Origin: Thermococcus litoralis DSM 5473 | GTDB lineage: Archaea; Methanobacteriota_B; Thermococci; Thermococcales; Thermococcaceae | Direction: 5' to 3' | DNA: 64,000 nucleotides | NCBI RefSeq assembly: GCF_000246985.2 | Contig: NC_022084.1 | Span: forward strand, 1,947,224 to 2,011,223 | Part shown: in pieces, positions 8,759 to 17,478 of the stretch | How positions within the stretch are numbered: the first letter of the stretch is position 1 | How the letters are laid out: every line of letters starts with the position of its first letter | Notes under the pieces: model-generated | The model's database searches: none | What the model saw: only the letters and a program-made list of their open reading frames with translations | Told to the model about the DNA's origin: nothing | Position numbers and translations under genes: made by a program

Positions 8759-8759
8759 C

Positions 8760-9437
8760 GTGGAATACTTCGATAAAATCGCCCCCCGCTACGATGAGTG
8801 GTATAAGACTAAAGTCGGGCGCTATGTTGATAAAACGGAAAAAAGGTTAGTATTCTCTATGATAAAAACCAAAAGCGGAAAAGCCCTTGACCTTGGATGC
8901 GGAACTGGTAATTATACCTTGGAGCTCTATAAAAGAGGGTTTGAAGTTGTTGGAGTGGACGTAAGTGAAGAAATGCTAAAGATAGCAAGAAAAAAGCTCC
9001 CAAATGTTAAGTTCATTAGGGCAGATGCATATTCGTTGCCCTTTGAAGACAACACATTTGATTTAGTTTTGAGCATTACAATGTTTGAATTTATACATAG
9101 GCCCGAGAAAGCTCTTGGGGAAATTTATCGTGTTTTAAAACCTGGAGGAGAAGCGATCATCGGCACAATGAACGGTAGAAGTTTATGGTTTCTCTTCAAG
9201 CGCTTAAAAAGTCTTTTCGTGGAAACGGCATACCGCTATGCAAGATTTTATACACCAAGGGAGCTTGAAAGGCTAATGAAGGAGGTGGGTTTCAGAGATG
9301 TGGAGAGCAGAGGGATTATATACTTTCCTTCATTTTTCCCCTTTTTGGGGCTTGCTGAGAAGCTTGACCAAAAGTTCAGCGATAAGCTAAAGAACTTTGG
9401 GGCATTTATAGTGGTTAGGGGAGTTAAAGGTGATTAG
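8760..9437 (+). CDS. Class I SAM-dependent methyltransferase
   Basis: 225 aa. Motif I LDLGCGTGNYTLEL at about residues 42-55, acidic loop VVGVDVSEEML, then ADAYSLPFEDNTFDLVLS and the post-motif LKPGGEAIIGTMN. The C-terminus is hydrophobic (YFPSFFPFLGLAEKL). Such UbiE-like enzymes act on small molecules or lipids; no substrate can be assigned. GTG 8760 is preferred, 1 nt after the previous stop; a GTG three codons earlier is the alternative. Confidence 0.8.
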   Translation: MEYFDKIAPRYDEWYKTKVGRYVDKTEKRLVFSMIKTKSGKALDLGCGTGNYTLELYKRGFEVVGVDVSEEMLKIARKKLPNVKFIRADAYSLPFEDNTFDLVLSITMFEFIHRPEKALGEIYRVLKPGGEAIIGTMNGRSLWFLFKRLKSLFVETAYRYARFYTPRELERLMKEVGFRDVESRGIIYFPSFFPFLGLAEKLDQKFSDKLKNFGAFIVVRGVKGD

Positions 9438-9441
9438 ACTT

Positions 9442-9828
9442 ATGACCAGAGAAGAGGCATTTAAAAGAGCAGAGAGGATAAAGAAAGAAAATGAAGTCCT
9501 TTATGGTGTACCGTTTGAACTAGAGCATAAGTATCTCCCCCTTGATGTTCTCATACCGACCCAATGGGAACTGAGTGAGAAAAAGCTGTTAGTAGTGCTT
9601 CAAGAGATAGCTCACGGTTACGATGCTCCCGTTATAGTTCTAGAGCACAAGGGAAACTATTATATCTTGGACGGTCACCACAGAGCTTACGCTAGGAAAA
9701 AGCTGGGCTTTTCACAAATTGAGGCAATAATCCTTAAACCCATCAAAGAAATCCCTACAAAAATCGAGGAATCCGTGAAAAAAGTAAGATTAAAAAGTCT
9801 TGATGATATCGTGATAGCTAAGGAGTAA
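9442..9828 (+). CDS. ParB/sulfiredoxin-fold protein
   Basis: 128 aa. The core VIVLEHKGNYYILDGHHRAYARKKLG (about residues 69-94) is the ParB-type DGHHR motif, which binds nucleotide in this fold. There is no HTH, so it is not a partitioning ParB. The same fold with a DGHHRW motif occurs in SerK at 46 kb, so a small-molecule kinase or nuclease role is possible but unproven. ATG 9442 follows AGGTGAT. Confidence 0.65.
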   Translation: MTREEAFKRAERIKKENEVLYGVPFELEHKYLPLDVLIPTQWELSEKKLLVVLQEIAHGYDAPVIVLEHKGNYYILDGHHRAYARKKLGFSQIEAIILKPIKEIPTKIEESVKKVRLKSLDDIVIAKE

Positions 9829-9841
9829 TTTCGGTGGGATC

Positions 9842-11353
9842 ATGTGCGAGTATATCTTTGAAAATGGTGAAAAATGCAAAACAAAGTCTTTAGCGCGTTC
9901 AAAGTACTGCTCACTCCATATTCCTTTTGATGAAGGTGAGTTGCTTTATGGAGAAAAAATAAAAGAAATTAAAGAGAGGGCCTTTAAGAGGAAACTGGAA
10001 AGGGGAGTTAGGTACTTTGAAGGTGTACAGCTGTATGAGGCTAAAATTTCTAACCTAACAAGTGAGAAGCCTCTCGTCTTTAAGAACTCGAAGATAAAGA
10101 CGCTTATCGTTGAAAATTCCAACCTAAAAGGACTATCTATTTTCAACTGCGAGATTGAGAGGGTTATACTGCTGGCATCGTCTCTAGGAACAGTATGGGT
10201 AAAGAACTCTGTCTTTTTTGGGTTTAATATTCTTGATATCAAGTTTGAGAACTCAATTTCTGTGAAGAACAGCACGGTTCGATATTTGATGATGAATTCC
10301 GTTCAGTATGCGGAGCGAGCTATATCAGGTGAGGAAGAATATGGGGAAAAGGAAACAATTCACGGGAGAATAGAATTCTCAGACCTCAAAAACGTTAGAA
10401 GGATAGGGGTAAATTCTAGGTACCCCCTGCTTAAGGAACTTTTAGAGGAACATGGAATAAACCTATCTGGAATATCAAGGAAGCATGTAAAGGCAAAGAT
10501 CTTTCTCATAAAAAATGTAGAATTTGATCCCAGTCCTAGGTTTAAGAGGCAGGTGAGGGTATTCATCAGAAACTTTGATGGGGTCCTTCAACTTGAAAAC
10601 CTTGAAGTTCCGGGACACGTGGAGATAAGAGGTGGGAGGTTAAAAGTTCCTGAGTTTGTACACACCACAATTTACAATAATCTGGTCTTTAGGGGCGTTG
10701 TATTCTATGGAGATACAACATGGAACTTAACGGTACTTCCAAACCTTCTGGCAGAGTTGAGTGTGAGGGGGTTCGTGATTCTTGAAGGATGCAGCTTCAA
10801 CAATCCAACAATGGAGGAATTTTTCTACCGCCTGGCAAGGATCACATGGGAAAAAAGCGGAGATAAAGAGAAGGCAGATCAATATTACTATTTGGAGATG
10901 CTCGCTAGAAGAAAGCAAAAGATGGGAAGGTACATTGCATACCTGCCCAAGCTTGGAATTGGGATAAGATTTCCTCGCATTCCCTCTGGTAGAATTGGAA
11001 CCAAGATAAAACACTATATCCATCTTCTGGAAGGACTTTTTGAGTGGTTTTTTGCTGATTTGACGTGCAAATACGGAACAGATTGGAAAAGGCCAATTGT
11101 TATTTGGATATTTATGGTCAATCTAGTATTTCCGACTCTCTTTTATTTCACAAGAAGCGTCACAAGCTCTGGTGTGCCCCTGAAGAGCTTCCTTGACTAC
11201 GAATATTTTAGTGTAGTGACGGCAACAACCCTTGGTTATGGAGATCTTCATCCAATAGGCATTGGGAGGGTAATTGCTTCAATTGAAGCCCTCTTTGGAA
11301 TGTTCATGTGGGCTGTCTTCCTGACGGTCTTTGCAAGGAAATACATGAGATAA
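9842..11353 (+). CDS. Two-TM potassium channel with zinc-knuckle and beta-helix N-domain
   Basis: 503 aa. Residues 1-30 contain Cys2, Cys12, Cys23 and His26, a likely zinc site. Residues about 55-330 are an irregular repeat of short strands rich in F-x-N-S and V-x-N-S, resembling a pentapeptide-like beta-helix. Residues about 415-503 are a pore module: TM1 (VIWIFMVNLVFPTLFYF), pore helix with filter TATTLGYGDLHP, and TM2 (IEALFGMFMWAVFLTVF). The filter is K+-type. The soluble region probably gates the pore or binds a ligand; that is inference. Confidence 0.8.
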   Translation: MCEYIFENGEKCKTKSLARSKYCSLHIPFDEGELLYGEKIKEIKERAFKRKLERGVRYFEGVQLYEAKISNLTSEKPLVFKNSKIKTLIVENSNLKGLSIFNCEIERVILLASSLGTVWVKNSVFFGFNILDIKFENSISVKNSTVRYLMMNSVQYAERAISGEEEYGEKETIHGRIEFSDLKNVRRIGVNSRYPLLKELLEEHGINLSGISRKHVKAKIFLIKNVEFDPSPRFKRQVRVFIRNFDGVLQLENLEVPGHVEIRGGRLKVPEFVHTTIYNNLVFRGVVFYGDTTWNLTVLPNLLAELSVRGFVILEGCSFNNPTMEEFFYRLARITWEKSGDKEKADQYYYLEMLARRKQKMGRYIAYLPKLGIGIRFPRIPSGRIGTKIKHYIHLLEGLFEWFFADLTCKYGTDWKRPIVIWIFMVNLVFPTLFYFTRSVTSSGVPLKSFLDYEYFSVVTATTLGYGDLHPIGIGRVIASIEALFGMFMWAVFLTVFARKYMR

Positions 11354-11364
11354 AGGTGAGAAAA

Positions 11365-12486
11365 ATGATAGTAGGCTTGATAGTGAATCCAATAGCTGGA
11401 ATGGGTGGTAGAGTTGCCCTTAAAGGTACTGATGGGGTTGTAGAGGAAGCCATAAAGCGAGGAGCAAAGCCTGTGGCGCTTGATTTTACAAAGCTTTTTT
11501 TGAATGAGCTTTCTCATTATGATGTCGATGTTGAATTTTTAACAGGGCCTGATGGACTAGGAGAGGATGCCCTTAAAGAGTTCAGCTTTCCCTATAAAGT
11601 TATTAAGCACAGAGAGATCAAATATAGAGAAATATCGGGAGTTAAAATTCCGGATACCACAAAGGAAGATACAAAAACACTCGCTAGGCTGATGAAGGAC
11701 AATGTAGATATACTGCTCTTTGCAGGGGGGGATGGAACGGCAAGGGATATATATGAAGCAATAGACAAGGAAAAGCCCATTCTTGGAATTCCAACCGGAG
11801 TTAAGATGTTCTCAGGGGTTTTTGCCACCTCTCCAGAAGATGCTGCAAAACTTCTTGTTGCGTTCGCAAAAGGAAACGCAAGGCTTGTGGAGAGGGAAAT
11901 TCTCGACCTCGATGAGAATGCGTACAGGCACGATGAAGTAAAAGCAAAGCCCTATGGAAAAGCCTTAACTCCCTATGTGGAGACCCTTGTACAGGGAGCA
12001 AAGGAGACTATCCCACTTGATGAAGAGGAAGAACTTGATGCTATAGTGGAGGCCATTGTAGAGGAGCTTGAGGATGGGGTTTACTTTCTGGGAGCTGGCT
12101 CAACGATAAAAAAGCTCAAAGACATGCTTGGAATAGACGGGACACTCTTAGGAGTGGATATAGTTGAGATAAAAAACGGGAAAGCGAAGCTCCTCGTGAA
12201 AGACGCCCAGGAAAAAGATTTGCTGGAATACCTCCATAGAAACCCAAGAATTATTGTGACTGTTGTAGGGGGTTTGAACTTTCTTTTTGGTAGGGGCAAC
12301 CAGCAGTTCTCTCCGGAAGTTTTGAAGCATATACCAAAGGAAAATATTATTGTTGTGGCAACTCCTTCGAAAGTTAAAGGGGCGATTAGGGTTTATACTG
12401 GAGACAGGGAAGTTGATGAGAGGCTTAAAGGCTACATAAAGGTTAGAATCTCTCCTTGGGCGGAGAGAATTGTAAAAGTTATCTAA
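11365..12486 (+). CDS. ATP-NAD kinase family protein
   Basis: 373 aa. NPIAGMGGRVALKGTDG at the N-terminus and FAGGDGTARDIYEA near residue 113 are NAD-kinase/diacylglycerol-kinase fold signatures; the architecture matches the archaeal COG3199 branch rather than the canonical NadK. GAGSTIKKL and VVGGLNFLFGRGNQQ are conserved in that branch. ATG 11365 follows AAAGGTGAG, 9 nt after the channel stop, so it is in the same operon. Whether NAD is the true substrate is not established. Confidence 0.75.
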   Translation: MIVGLIVNPIAGMGGRVALKGTDGVVEEAIKRGAKPVALDFTKLFLNELSHYDVDVEFLTGPDGLGEDALKEFSFPYKVIKHREIKYREISGVKIPDTTKEDTKTLARLMKDNVDILLFAGGDGTARDIYEAIDKEKPILGIPTGVKMFSGVFATSPEDAAKLLVAFAKGNARLVEREILDLDENAYRHDEVKAKPYGKALTPYVETLVQGAKETIPLDEEEELDAIVEAIVEELEDGVYFLGAGSTIKKLKDMLGIDGTLLGVDIVEIKNGKAKLLVKDAQEKDLLEYLHRNPRIIVTVVGGLNFLFGRGNQQFSPEVLKHIPKENIIVVATPSKVKGAIRVYTGDREVDERLKGYIKVRISPWAERIVKVI

Positions 12487-12535
12487 GCTCAAGGTTTATA
12501 ACTTGGGAACCCTTTTCTATTTTTGGTGGATAAAC

Positions 12536-13345
12536 GTGAGATTTGAGGTGCTTAGTAAAGAGGATATGATGAAGCTTTCGAAGGAACTCAGTAAAGAGGG
12601 GATAATGAATAAAACCCGGGAAGAGCTTGGATGGGAGCTTCACTACCTCATTGTAATCAAAGACAAGTTCAGTGAGCTGATTAGGAAATCTGAGGGTATT
12701 GAAGTACTTGAGGATACTCTCGAAGAAATAAGAGCAACTTTTGATGCCCTTATGGATGAATGGAATGTCGGAGAAGAGAAAGAATTTAAGGAGCTCTTTG
12801 ATGAGGTAAATATTCCCAAGCTGACGCTCATAACCGCCTTGATAGAGAACGGATATGTTGAGGGGGAAGAGAGGCTCAGGCTTGTTAAAAAGCCCAAACT
12901 TGATGAACTTGAAATTGAGCTCAGGTTTAACATTGATGAGCTTGAAGACGTGCTGGGGGAGATAGAAGATAAGCTCGATGCAACCCTTACAACTGAGCTT
13001 TCCTTTATGAGAAAGTACTTTGTTGAAGTTCTTGAGATTGAGGAAGAACTGATAAAGAGGGCTTTGGAAATAGCGGAGGAATATGCTACCGAGGAATCTT
13101 TAGTTGAGGCAATGTTCGTGGGAATTGGAAAATCTGTGCTGGCAAATACAATACTAACAATAGCCGAAAAGAAGGATACAAAAATGGAATTAATCGAAAC
13201 CCTCTTGGAACATGAGCCATTAACCGTAGAAGGGAGGAGAGAGAAGATAAACATATACTTTGACGAAGAGGCAATAGAGGATATATTAAAAGAACTGCAG
13301 AAAATGGGTTACCTGAAAGTAAAAGGGAACAGGATATGGCTTTAA
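12536..13345 (+). CDS. Hypothetical helical protein, Thermococcales type
   Basis: 269 aa, acidic, predicted almost all-helical; it ends with a possible winged-helix segment (DEEAIEDILKELQKMGYLKVKGNRIWL). I do not recognise a characterised family. GTG 12536 is chosen because GGTGG lies just upstream and a TATA box (GGTTTATAAC, about 12493-12502) puts the transcript start near 12525; an earlier in-frame ATG at 12503 lies upstream of that point. Confidence 0.6.
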   Translation: MRFEVLSKEDMMKLSKELSKEGIMNKTREELGWELHYLIVIKDKFSELIRKSEGIEVLEDTLEEIRATFDALMDEWNVGEEKEFKELFDEVNIPKLTLITALIENGYVEGEERLRLVKKPKLDELEIELRFNIDELEDVLGEIEDKLDATLTTELSFMRKYFVEVLEIEEELIKRALEIAEEYATEESLVEAMFVGIGKSVLANTILTIAEKKDTKMELIETLLEHEPLTVEGRREKINIYFDEEAIEDILKELQKMGYLKVKGNRIWL

Positions 13346-13401
13346 TAGGGGGATAAAGCTTAAAAATCAATAACTAAATTAGAGCATGGGGGTGGGGGAG
13401 A

Positions 13402-13548
13402 GTGGCGGTGCTTAAGGCAATAAAAATCAAGGACAGGGACGGGGAGATCTTTTTTAGATGTCCAAGATGCGGGATGGTCTTTAGAAAGAGCAAGGATTAC
13501 ATCAGGCATATAAACAAATCCCATGGGCATCTTTTTAGAAAGGCCTGA
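13402..13548 (+). CDS. 48-aa C2H2 zinc-finger protein
   Basis: A short gene of 48 codons starting GTG after a GGGGGTGGGGGAG ribosome site. It carries one C2H2 finger: CPRC at residues 24-27, then 14 residues, and HINKSH at 42-47 region (RHINKSHGH). A TATA-like element (GCTTAAAAATC) lies about 40 nt upstream. Small single-finger proteins like this occur in Thermococcales and may bind nucleic acid; function unknown. Confidence 0.75.
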   Translation: MAVLKAIKIKDRDGEIFFRCPRCGMVFRKSKDYIRHINKSHGHLFRKA

Positions 13549-13571
13549 TTTTGTTCTTTCCTTCATTTATA

Positions 13572-13630
13572 TAGGGGATGAAGAAAAGTCAGGACGCTGA
13601 GATGTGATGAGCGGTAGGGCTTTCTGACCT
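13572..13630 (+). ncRNA. Box C/D guide sRNA (candidate 1)
   Basis: Canonical archaeal C/D layout: C box GGGATGA (13575-13581, one mismatch to RTGATGA), D' CTGA (13597-13600), C' GTGATGA (13604-13610), D CTGA (13624-13627). The termini AGG.../...CCT can pair. Guides are AGAAAAGTCAGGACG before D' and GCGGTAGGGCTTT before D. It lies in the gap between the zinc-finger gene and the convergent HTH gene. A TATATA stretch overlaps its 5' end, so it may be processed from the zinc-finger transcript. Targets not identified. Confidence 0.8.
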
Positions 13631-14641
13631 CTATTCCTTAAGGTCTATTTCCTTCACAAGCTTGACAATGAAGGTTTTGCCGATTTTCTCTCTCTCAACC
13701 AGCTGCTTCTTTTCAAGCTCTTGGATTATTCTGCTCACTGTTGGTCTTGAGTAGCCGGTAAGCTCTGGGAGGTCTTCTTGCTTTACTTTTCCACCCTGTT
13801 CTATCAGGGCTTTTACAACAATCCTTTCCTTTTCTGTCAGCACTTCCACGGGGATCTTGTGGGAATACCATTTCTTCTTTGCCCAGTACAGTGTTATCGG
13901 GAGGGCAATTGTTAGTGATAGTATGGCACCTATGAGAGAATACCTGTATGGAGATGGCTCTTCTGGAGGGGACACGGGAGGCTTTTCTACGTTCTTTCCG
14001 AGCCAGTAAGTTTCATATCCCATATTTTTCAGCTTTACTTCAATAGTCTCATTCAATCCTGTTCCAACCAGAATAACAAGGTTTGGCTTTAGATAGTTTA
14101 ATCCCGCGATTGCGTGCTCTGAGAGATCGTTTTCTAAAGTTAATAGGAGTGGTAGATTATATTCCATTGCAAACTTTGATGCAGCAAGGGCAGAGCCGTA
14201 ATCCAAAGCACTAGCCAGAACCACTGCTTTTGACCCTTGAGGGTAAAAGTGAACAGCTAATTTTTCCGCTGTTTCAGTCCTCACATCCCCTCCTATCCTC
14301 GTAACGCTGTACCCCATCTTAAGGAGCTCGTCCTCAACTTCCTTGCTAACCGCGTTTGAGTTCCCAACTATCAGGACTTTTTTCCACCCTAACTGGATGT
14401 ATGAATAAAGCTGAGCCCATGTTTTCTCATCCAACTTTTGGGGATTAACGGGAAGAACAGGAATGTTAAGAAGTCTCGCATAGGGCTGGACGGTAATATA
14501 ATCTATAAAGTCATCGTTTCTAACTATTATCAAGTCGTACTCAGGTCTATTCTCTTCCTGCTGGGCATAAATCGGGATGGCTATGAAAAAGGCAAGTATT
14601 AGGGCTGTAATGATTGTTAATGTGATATACTTAATCCTCAA
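13631..14641 (-). CDS. Membrane-anchored winged-helix regulator with CWB2-like extracellular domain
   Basis: 336 aa: signal/anchor helix (YITLTIITALILAFFIAIPIYAQ), an extracellular domain at residues about 35-220 with three CWB2-like repeats (YDLIIVRNDDFIDYITVQPYAR; KAVVLASALDYGSALAASKFA; NLVILVGTG), a second TM (SLIGAILSLTIALPITLYW), then a cytoplasmic MarR/IclR-type winged helix (LTEKERIVVKALIEQGGKVKQ...YSRPTVSRIIQELEKKQLV). It looks like a one-component transmembrane regulator. TTG 14641 is chosen: GGTGAG is 5 nt upstream and the TATA box at about 14672-14682 rules out a longer start. Confidence 0.75.
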   Translation of the reverse strand: MRIKYITLTIITALILAFFIAIPIYAQQEENRPEYDLIIVRNDDFIDYITVQPYARLLNIPVLPVNPQKLDEKTWAQLYSYIQLGWKKVLIVGNSNAVSKEVEDELLKMGYSVTRIGGDVRTETAEKLAVHFYPQGSKAVVLASALDYGSALAASKFAMEYNLPLLLTLENDLSEHAIAGLNYLKPNLVILVGTGLNETIEVKLKNMGYETYWLGKNVEKPPVSPPEEPSPYRYSLIGAILSLTIALPITLYWAKKKWYSHKIPVEVLTEKERIVVKALIEQGGKVKQEDLPELTGYSRPTVSRIIQELEKKQLVEREKIGKTFIVKLVKEIDLKE

Positions 14642-14687
14642 TACACTCACCACATTGAAGCTAAAAAAAGAAAGTTTAAAAGGTTTT

Positions 14688-15365
14688 TCAAAGCTCAAAG
14701 ACTTCTCCTGGTTTTAGTATAATGACCTCTGCTTTGTCCCCAACAAGCTCTTTGAATTCTTCTGGATCCCTAGCTATTGGTGGGAAAGTTCCATAGTGCA
14801 TTGGTATAACGTATTTCGGCTTGAGGAGTTCAACGGCCTTTGCCGCCTCTTTGGGCCCCATCGTGAAGTGTCCCCCTATTGGAAGCAAGGCAAGATCTAT
14901 TCCGTAAAGTTCAGCGAAGAGCTCCATGTCCTTGAAAACGTAGGTGTCTCCAGCGTGGTAGATTTTCTTTCCTTCAAGTTCTATGATGTATCCGCAGGCG
15001 TTTCCAATGCTGTATTTTCCGTCGCTGCTTGAATGCCATGCTGGAACTTGAATTATTTTGACTCCTTCAACCTCAGTTGGGCCGTAGTTCATTCCTATTG
15101 TCGTTATACCCTTGTTGTTTTCTACAAGATAATTGGCTATGTCGTACATTGCTACTATCTTTGCCCCAGTTTTTTGGGCAATTTTTACTGCATCGCCAAC
15201 GTGATCTCCGTGTGCATGGGTTACAAGAATCAGGTCAACCTTATCAAAGTCCTCAGGTTTTGCTGCTGCATTTGGGTTCCCGGTCAAGAATGGGTCTATT
15301 AGTATTCTTTTTCCTTCTCCCTCTATTTCAAATGCCGCATGCCCTAGAAACCTTACCTTCACCAT
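14688..15365 (-). CDS. UPF0173 metallo-beta-lactamase-fold hydrolase
   Basis: 225 aa. THAHGDHVGDAV at about residues 49-60 is the HxHxDH metal motif; further ligands are in GDTYVFKDMELF and PMHYGTFPP. Length and order match UPF0173 hydrolases (UlaG-like), whose substrate is unknown. The second of two tandem ATG codons (15365) is best spaced from GGAGGTGG. A near-palindrome (15419-15438) next to the TATA could be an operator. Confidence 0.88.
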   Translation of the reverse strand: MVKVRFLGHAAFEIEGEGKRILIDPFLTGNPNAAAKPEDFDKVDLILVTHAHGDHVGDAVKIAQKTGAKIVAMYDIANYLVENNKGITTIGMNYGPTEVEGVKIIQVPAWHSSSDGKYSIGNACGYIIELEGKKIYHAGDTYVFKDMELFAELYGIDLALLPIGGHFTMGPKEAAKAVELLKPKYVIPMHYGTFPPIARDPEEFKELVGDKAEVIILKPGEVFEL

Positions 15366-15584
15366 CATACCACCTCCCTAAACGTCCGAGTACAAATAAT
15401 AACAAAAGATTACTTAAACCTTTCGAACAATTCGAAGGTGAAGTTTTCCGTTTTAATATGCGATCGACCAAAATTAAGGTCAAAATGGGCGCTTTGTCTA
15501 TAGAAAGGAGTTCGTTTTTTGAAAGGGCATTCATAAACCAAAAGTTTATAAGCTCTTCAGAATTCCTACTCACAGGGAGAGTGT

Positions 15585-15635
15585 ATGGGTAAGTTAATAA
15601 GGTTCTTCTTCATAGTTATATACAGGAGGGTTTAG
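15585..15635 (+). CDS. Possible 16-aa leader peptide upstream of pan
   Basis: ATG with GGGAGAG before it, 16 codons (MGKLIRFFFIVIYRRV), then TAG ending 3 nt before the pan ATG. The pan ribosome site AGGAGG lies inside its last codons, so ribosomes translating it would pass over that site. A TATA box (GTTTATAAG at about 15544) puts it on the pan mRNA. Whether it is translated is not known. Confidence 0.4.
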   Translation: MGKLIRFFFIVIYRRV

Positions 15636-15638
15636 ATT

Positions 15639-16838
15639 ATGAGCGATGTTGAAGATGTCAACGTGAAGCACGAGGAGGGGTATGACGATTACGTTTACTA
15701 TCTCAAGCGTAGAATAAGACAGTTTGAACTCCAAGTGAGAACACTTGAGGCTGATAAGGAGAGACTTGAGAGGGAGCTTTCACGCTTAAGGATGGAGATG
15801 TCCAGAATGAGGCAACCTCCAGCCTTTGCTGGTACTTTAATTGAGCTTTTGGATGAAGACAGAGCTATTGTTCAAAACTACAATGGCCCAAGATTCGTTG
15901 TGAGAATTGCACCGTGGATAGAAAGGGAGAAGCTAAAGCCTGGTGCCAGAGTTGCCTTGGATCAAAGAACAATGGCGGTTATAGAGCTCTTACCATCCCA
16001 AAAAGACCCATCTGTGTTGGGTTTTGAAGTAATTGAGAGGCCTAAGGTTACCTACAATGATATAGGTGGACTGAAAAAGCAACTTATGGAGCTAAGAGAG
16101 GCCATAGAGCTTCCACTCAAGCACCCTGAGCTCTTTGAAAGGGTGGGGATTGAGCCACCTAAAGGGGTACTTCTCTACGGTCCCCCCGGCTGTGGAAAGA
16201 CCCTAATGGCAAAGGCACTAGCTCACGAGGTAAATGCAACCTTCATAAGGGTCGTTGGTAGTGAACTTGTGAGGAAGTACATAGGAGAGGGTGCTAGATT
16301 AGTCAGCGAGCTCTTTGAATTGGCAAGAGAAAAAGCACCGTCAATAGTTTTCATTGATGAGATAGACGCAATAGGTGCAAAAAGATTGGACGAAACAACC
16401 GGTGGAGAGAGGGAGGTTAACAGAACTTTAATGCAGCTCTTGGCTGAACTAGATGGCTTTGATCCGAGGGGCAATGTTAAGGTTATTGCCGCTACAAACA
16501 GGCCTGACATTCTTGATCCAGCTTTACTTAGGCCGGGAAGATTCGATAGACTAATAGAAGTTCCCCTACCGGACTTCAAAGGAAGATGGGAGATCCTTAA
16601 AGTCCACACGAGAAAGATGAACCTTAAGGGCGTTGACCTCAAAGCCATAGCGGAGATGACAGAAGGGGCAAGCGGTGCAGATCTTAAGGCAATTGTAACT
16701 GAAGCAGGAATGTTTGCCATCAGGGCGAGAAGAGAATACGTAACTCATGAGGACTTTATAAAGGCTGTTGAAAAAGTTCTTGGTTCAGAGGAAAGATTAG
16801 CTCAGCAGATAGCTTCACACGAAGTTATGTACGGTTGA
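15639..16838 (+). CDS. pan: Proteasome-activating nucleotidase
   Basis: AAA+ unfoldase that feeds proteins to the 20S proteasome. 399 aa: coiled coil at residues 18-58, OB domain at about 62-120, AAA domain with Walker A GPPGCGKT (181-188), Walker B IVFIDEID, and [20 protein letters not shown]. The C-terminus ends MYG, the HbYX motif that docks into the proteasome alpha ring. Its partner beta subunit PsmB is encoded at 46.4 kb. A T-rich stretch follows the stop. Confidence 0.97.
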   Translation: MSDVEDVNVKHEEGYDDYVYYLKRRIRQFELQVRTLEADKERLERELSRLRMEMSRMRQPPAFAGTLIELLDEDRAIVQNYNGPRFVVRIAPWIEREKLKPGARVALDQRTMAVIELLPSQKDPSVLGFEVIERPKVTYNDIGGLKKQLMELREAIELPLKHPELFERVGIEPPKGVLLYGPPGCGKTLMAKALAHEVNATFIRVVGSELVRKYIGEGARLVSELFELAREKAPSIVFIDEIDAIGAKRLDETTGGEREVNRTLMQLLAELDGFDPRGNVKVIAATNRPDILDPALLRPGRFDRLIEVPLPDFKGRWEILKVHTRKMNLKGVDLKAIAEMTEGASGADLKAIVTEAGMFAIRARREYVTHEDFIKAVEKVLGSEERLAQQIASHEVMYG

Positions 16839-16940
16839 TCTAAAAAAGTCTTGCCCAGTTTTCTCTCTTTTTTCTGCGGGAAGCCTTAAATATTTTCAAT
16901 GCTATTTTAACAACGCTGAGAATCCATTGGGGGTGGTCTA

Positions 16941-17474
16941 ATGAGGAAGGTAGTTGTTTTTGGGATTTTGGCACTTCTGCTTGCGATGTATGCTCAAGTT
17001 ATTACGGCAGTCCCAAACGAGATAAATCCCAAAGCAAGGATTTACGTTGGATGGGAAGAGTATTATCTAGGAGATAGTCCAGTAAATGAGAGCACCTGGA
17101 TGGTTGTTAAGTGGTCAAAGGACTGGAACTTCCCATTTGGGTGGGGAAGTCCAGAGGGGGCTTGGATTGCTGTTCACTTCACATGGTACACGAATGATCT
17201 CGATGTAGGCTTCTTTGGCCACGAAGAGGGCCCACTAGTTTACTGGGGAGATCCTGATACTATCCCAGATGCCAAGTATCGTGTAGAAGAGTATTCCAAA
17301 GTAATGATCTTGGACAATCCCGAGAAATACATAGAAAAAGGAGCATTTCCAGCCAATAATTTGGGATTCCCATTCCCAGATGATGCGTACGTCGTTCAAT
17401 GGACTGTTGAGGTCTACAATGCAACAACTGGTGAACTTCTCTTCGAGTTTACCCTTGTGCCTTCTTCGAGCTGA
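16941..17474 (+). CDS. Secreted hypothetical protein
   Basis: 177 aa with a clear signal peptide (MRKVVVFGILALLLAMYAQVITA, likely cleavage before VPNE). The mature part is rich in Trp and aromatic residues (WVVKWSKDW, HFTWYTNDL) and has no cysteines, as expected for an extracellular beta-rich protein. I recognise no family. GGGGGTGGTC precedes the ATG, and a TATA box (CCTTAAATATT) lies about 55 nt upstream. Confidence 0.65.
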   Translation: MRKVVVFGILALLLAMYAQVITAVPNEINPKARIYVGWEEYYLGDSPVNESTWMVVKWSKDWNFPFGWGSPEGAWIAVHFTWYTNDLDVGFFGHEEGPLVYWGDPDTIPDAKYRVEEYSKVMILDNPEKYIEKGAFPANNLGFPFPDDAYVVQWTVEVYNATTGELLFEFTLVPSSS

Positions 17475-17478
17475 CTTC

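Noticed and set aside
9442-9828. Chromosome-partition ParB or toxin-antitoxin gene
   Set aside because: Only the DGHHR fold is present, with no HTH, no ParA and no partner of toxin type nearby.
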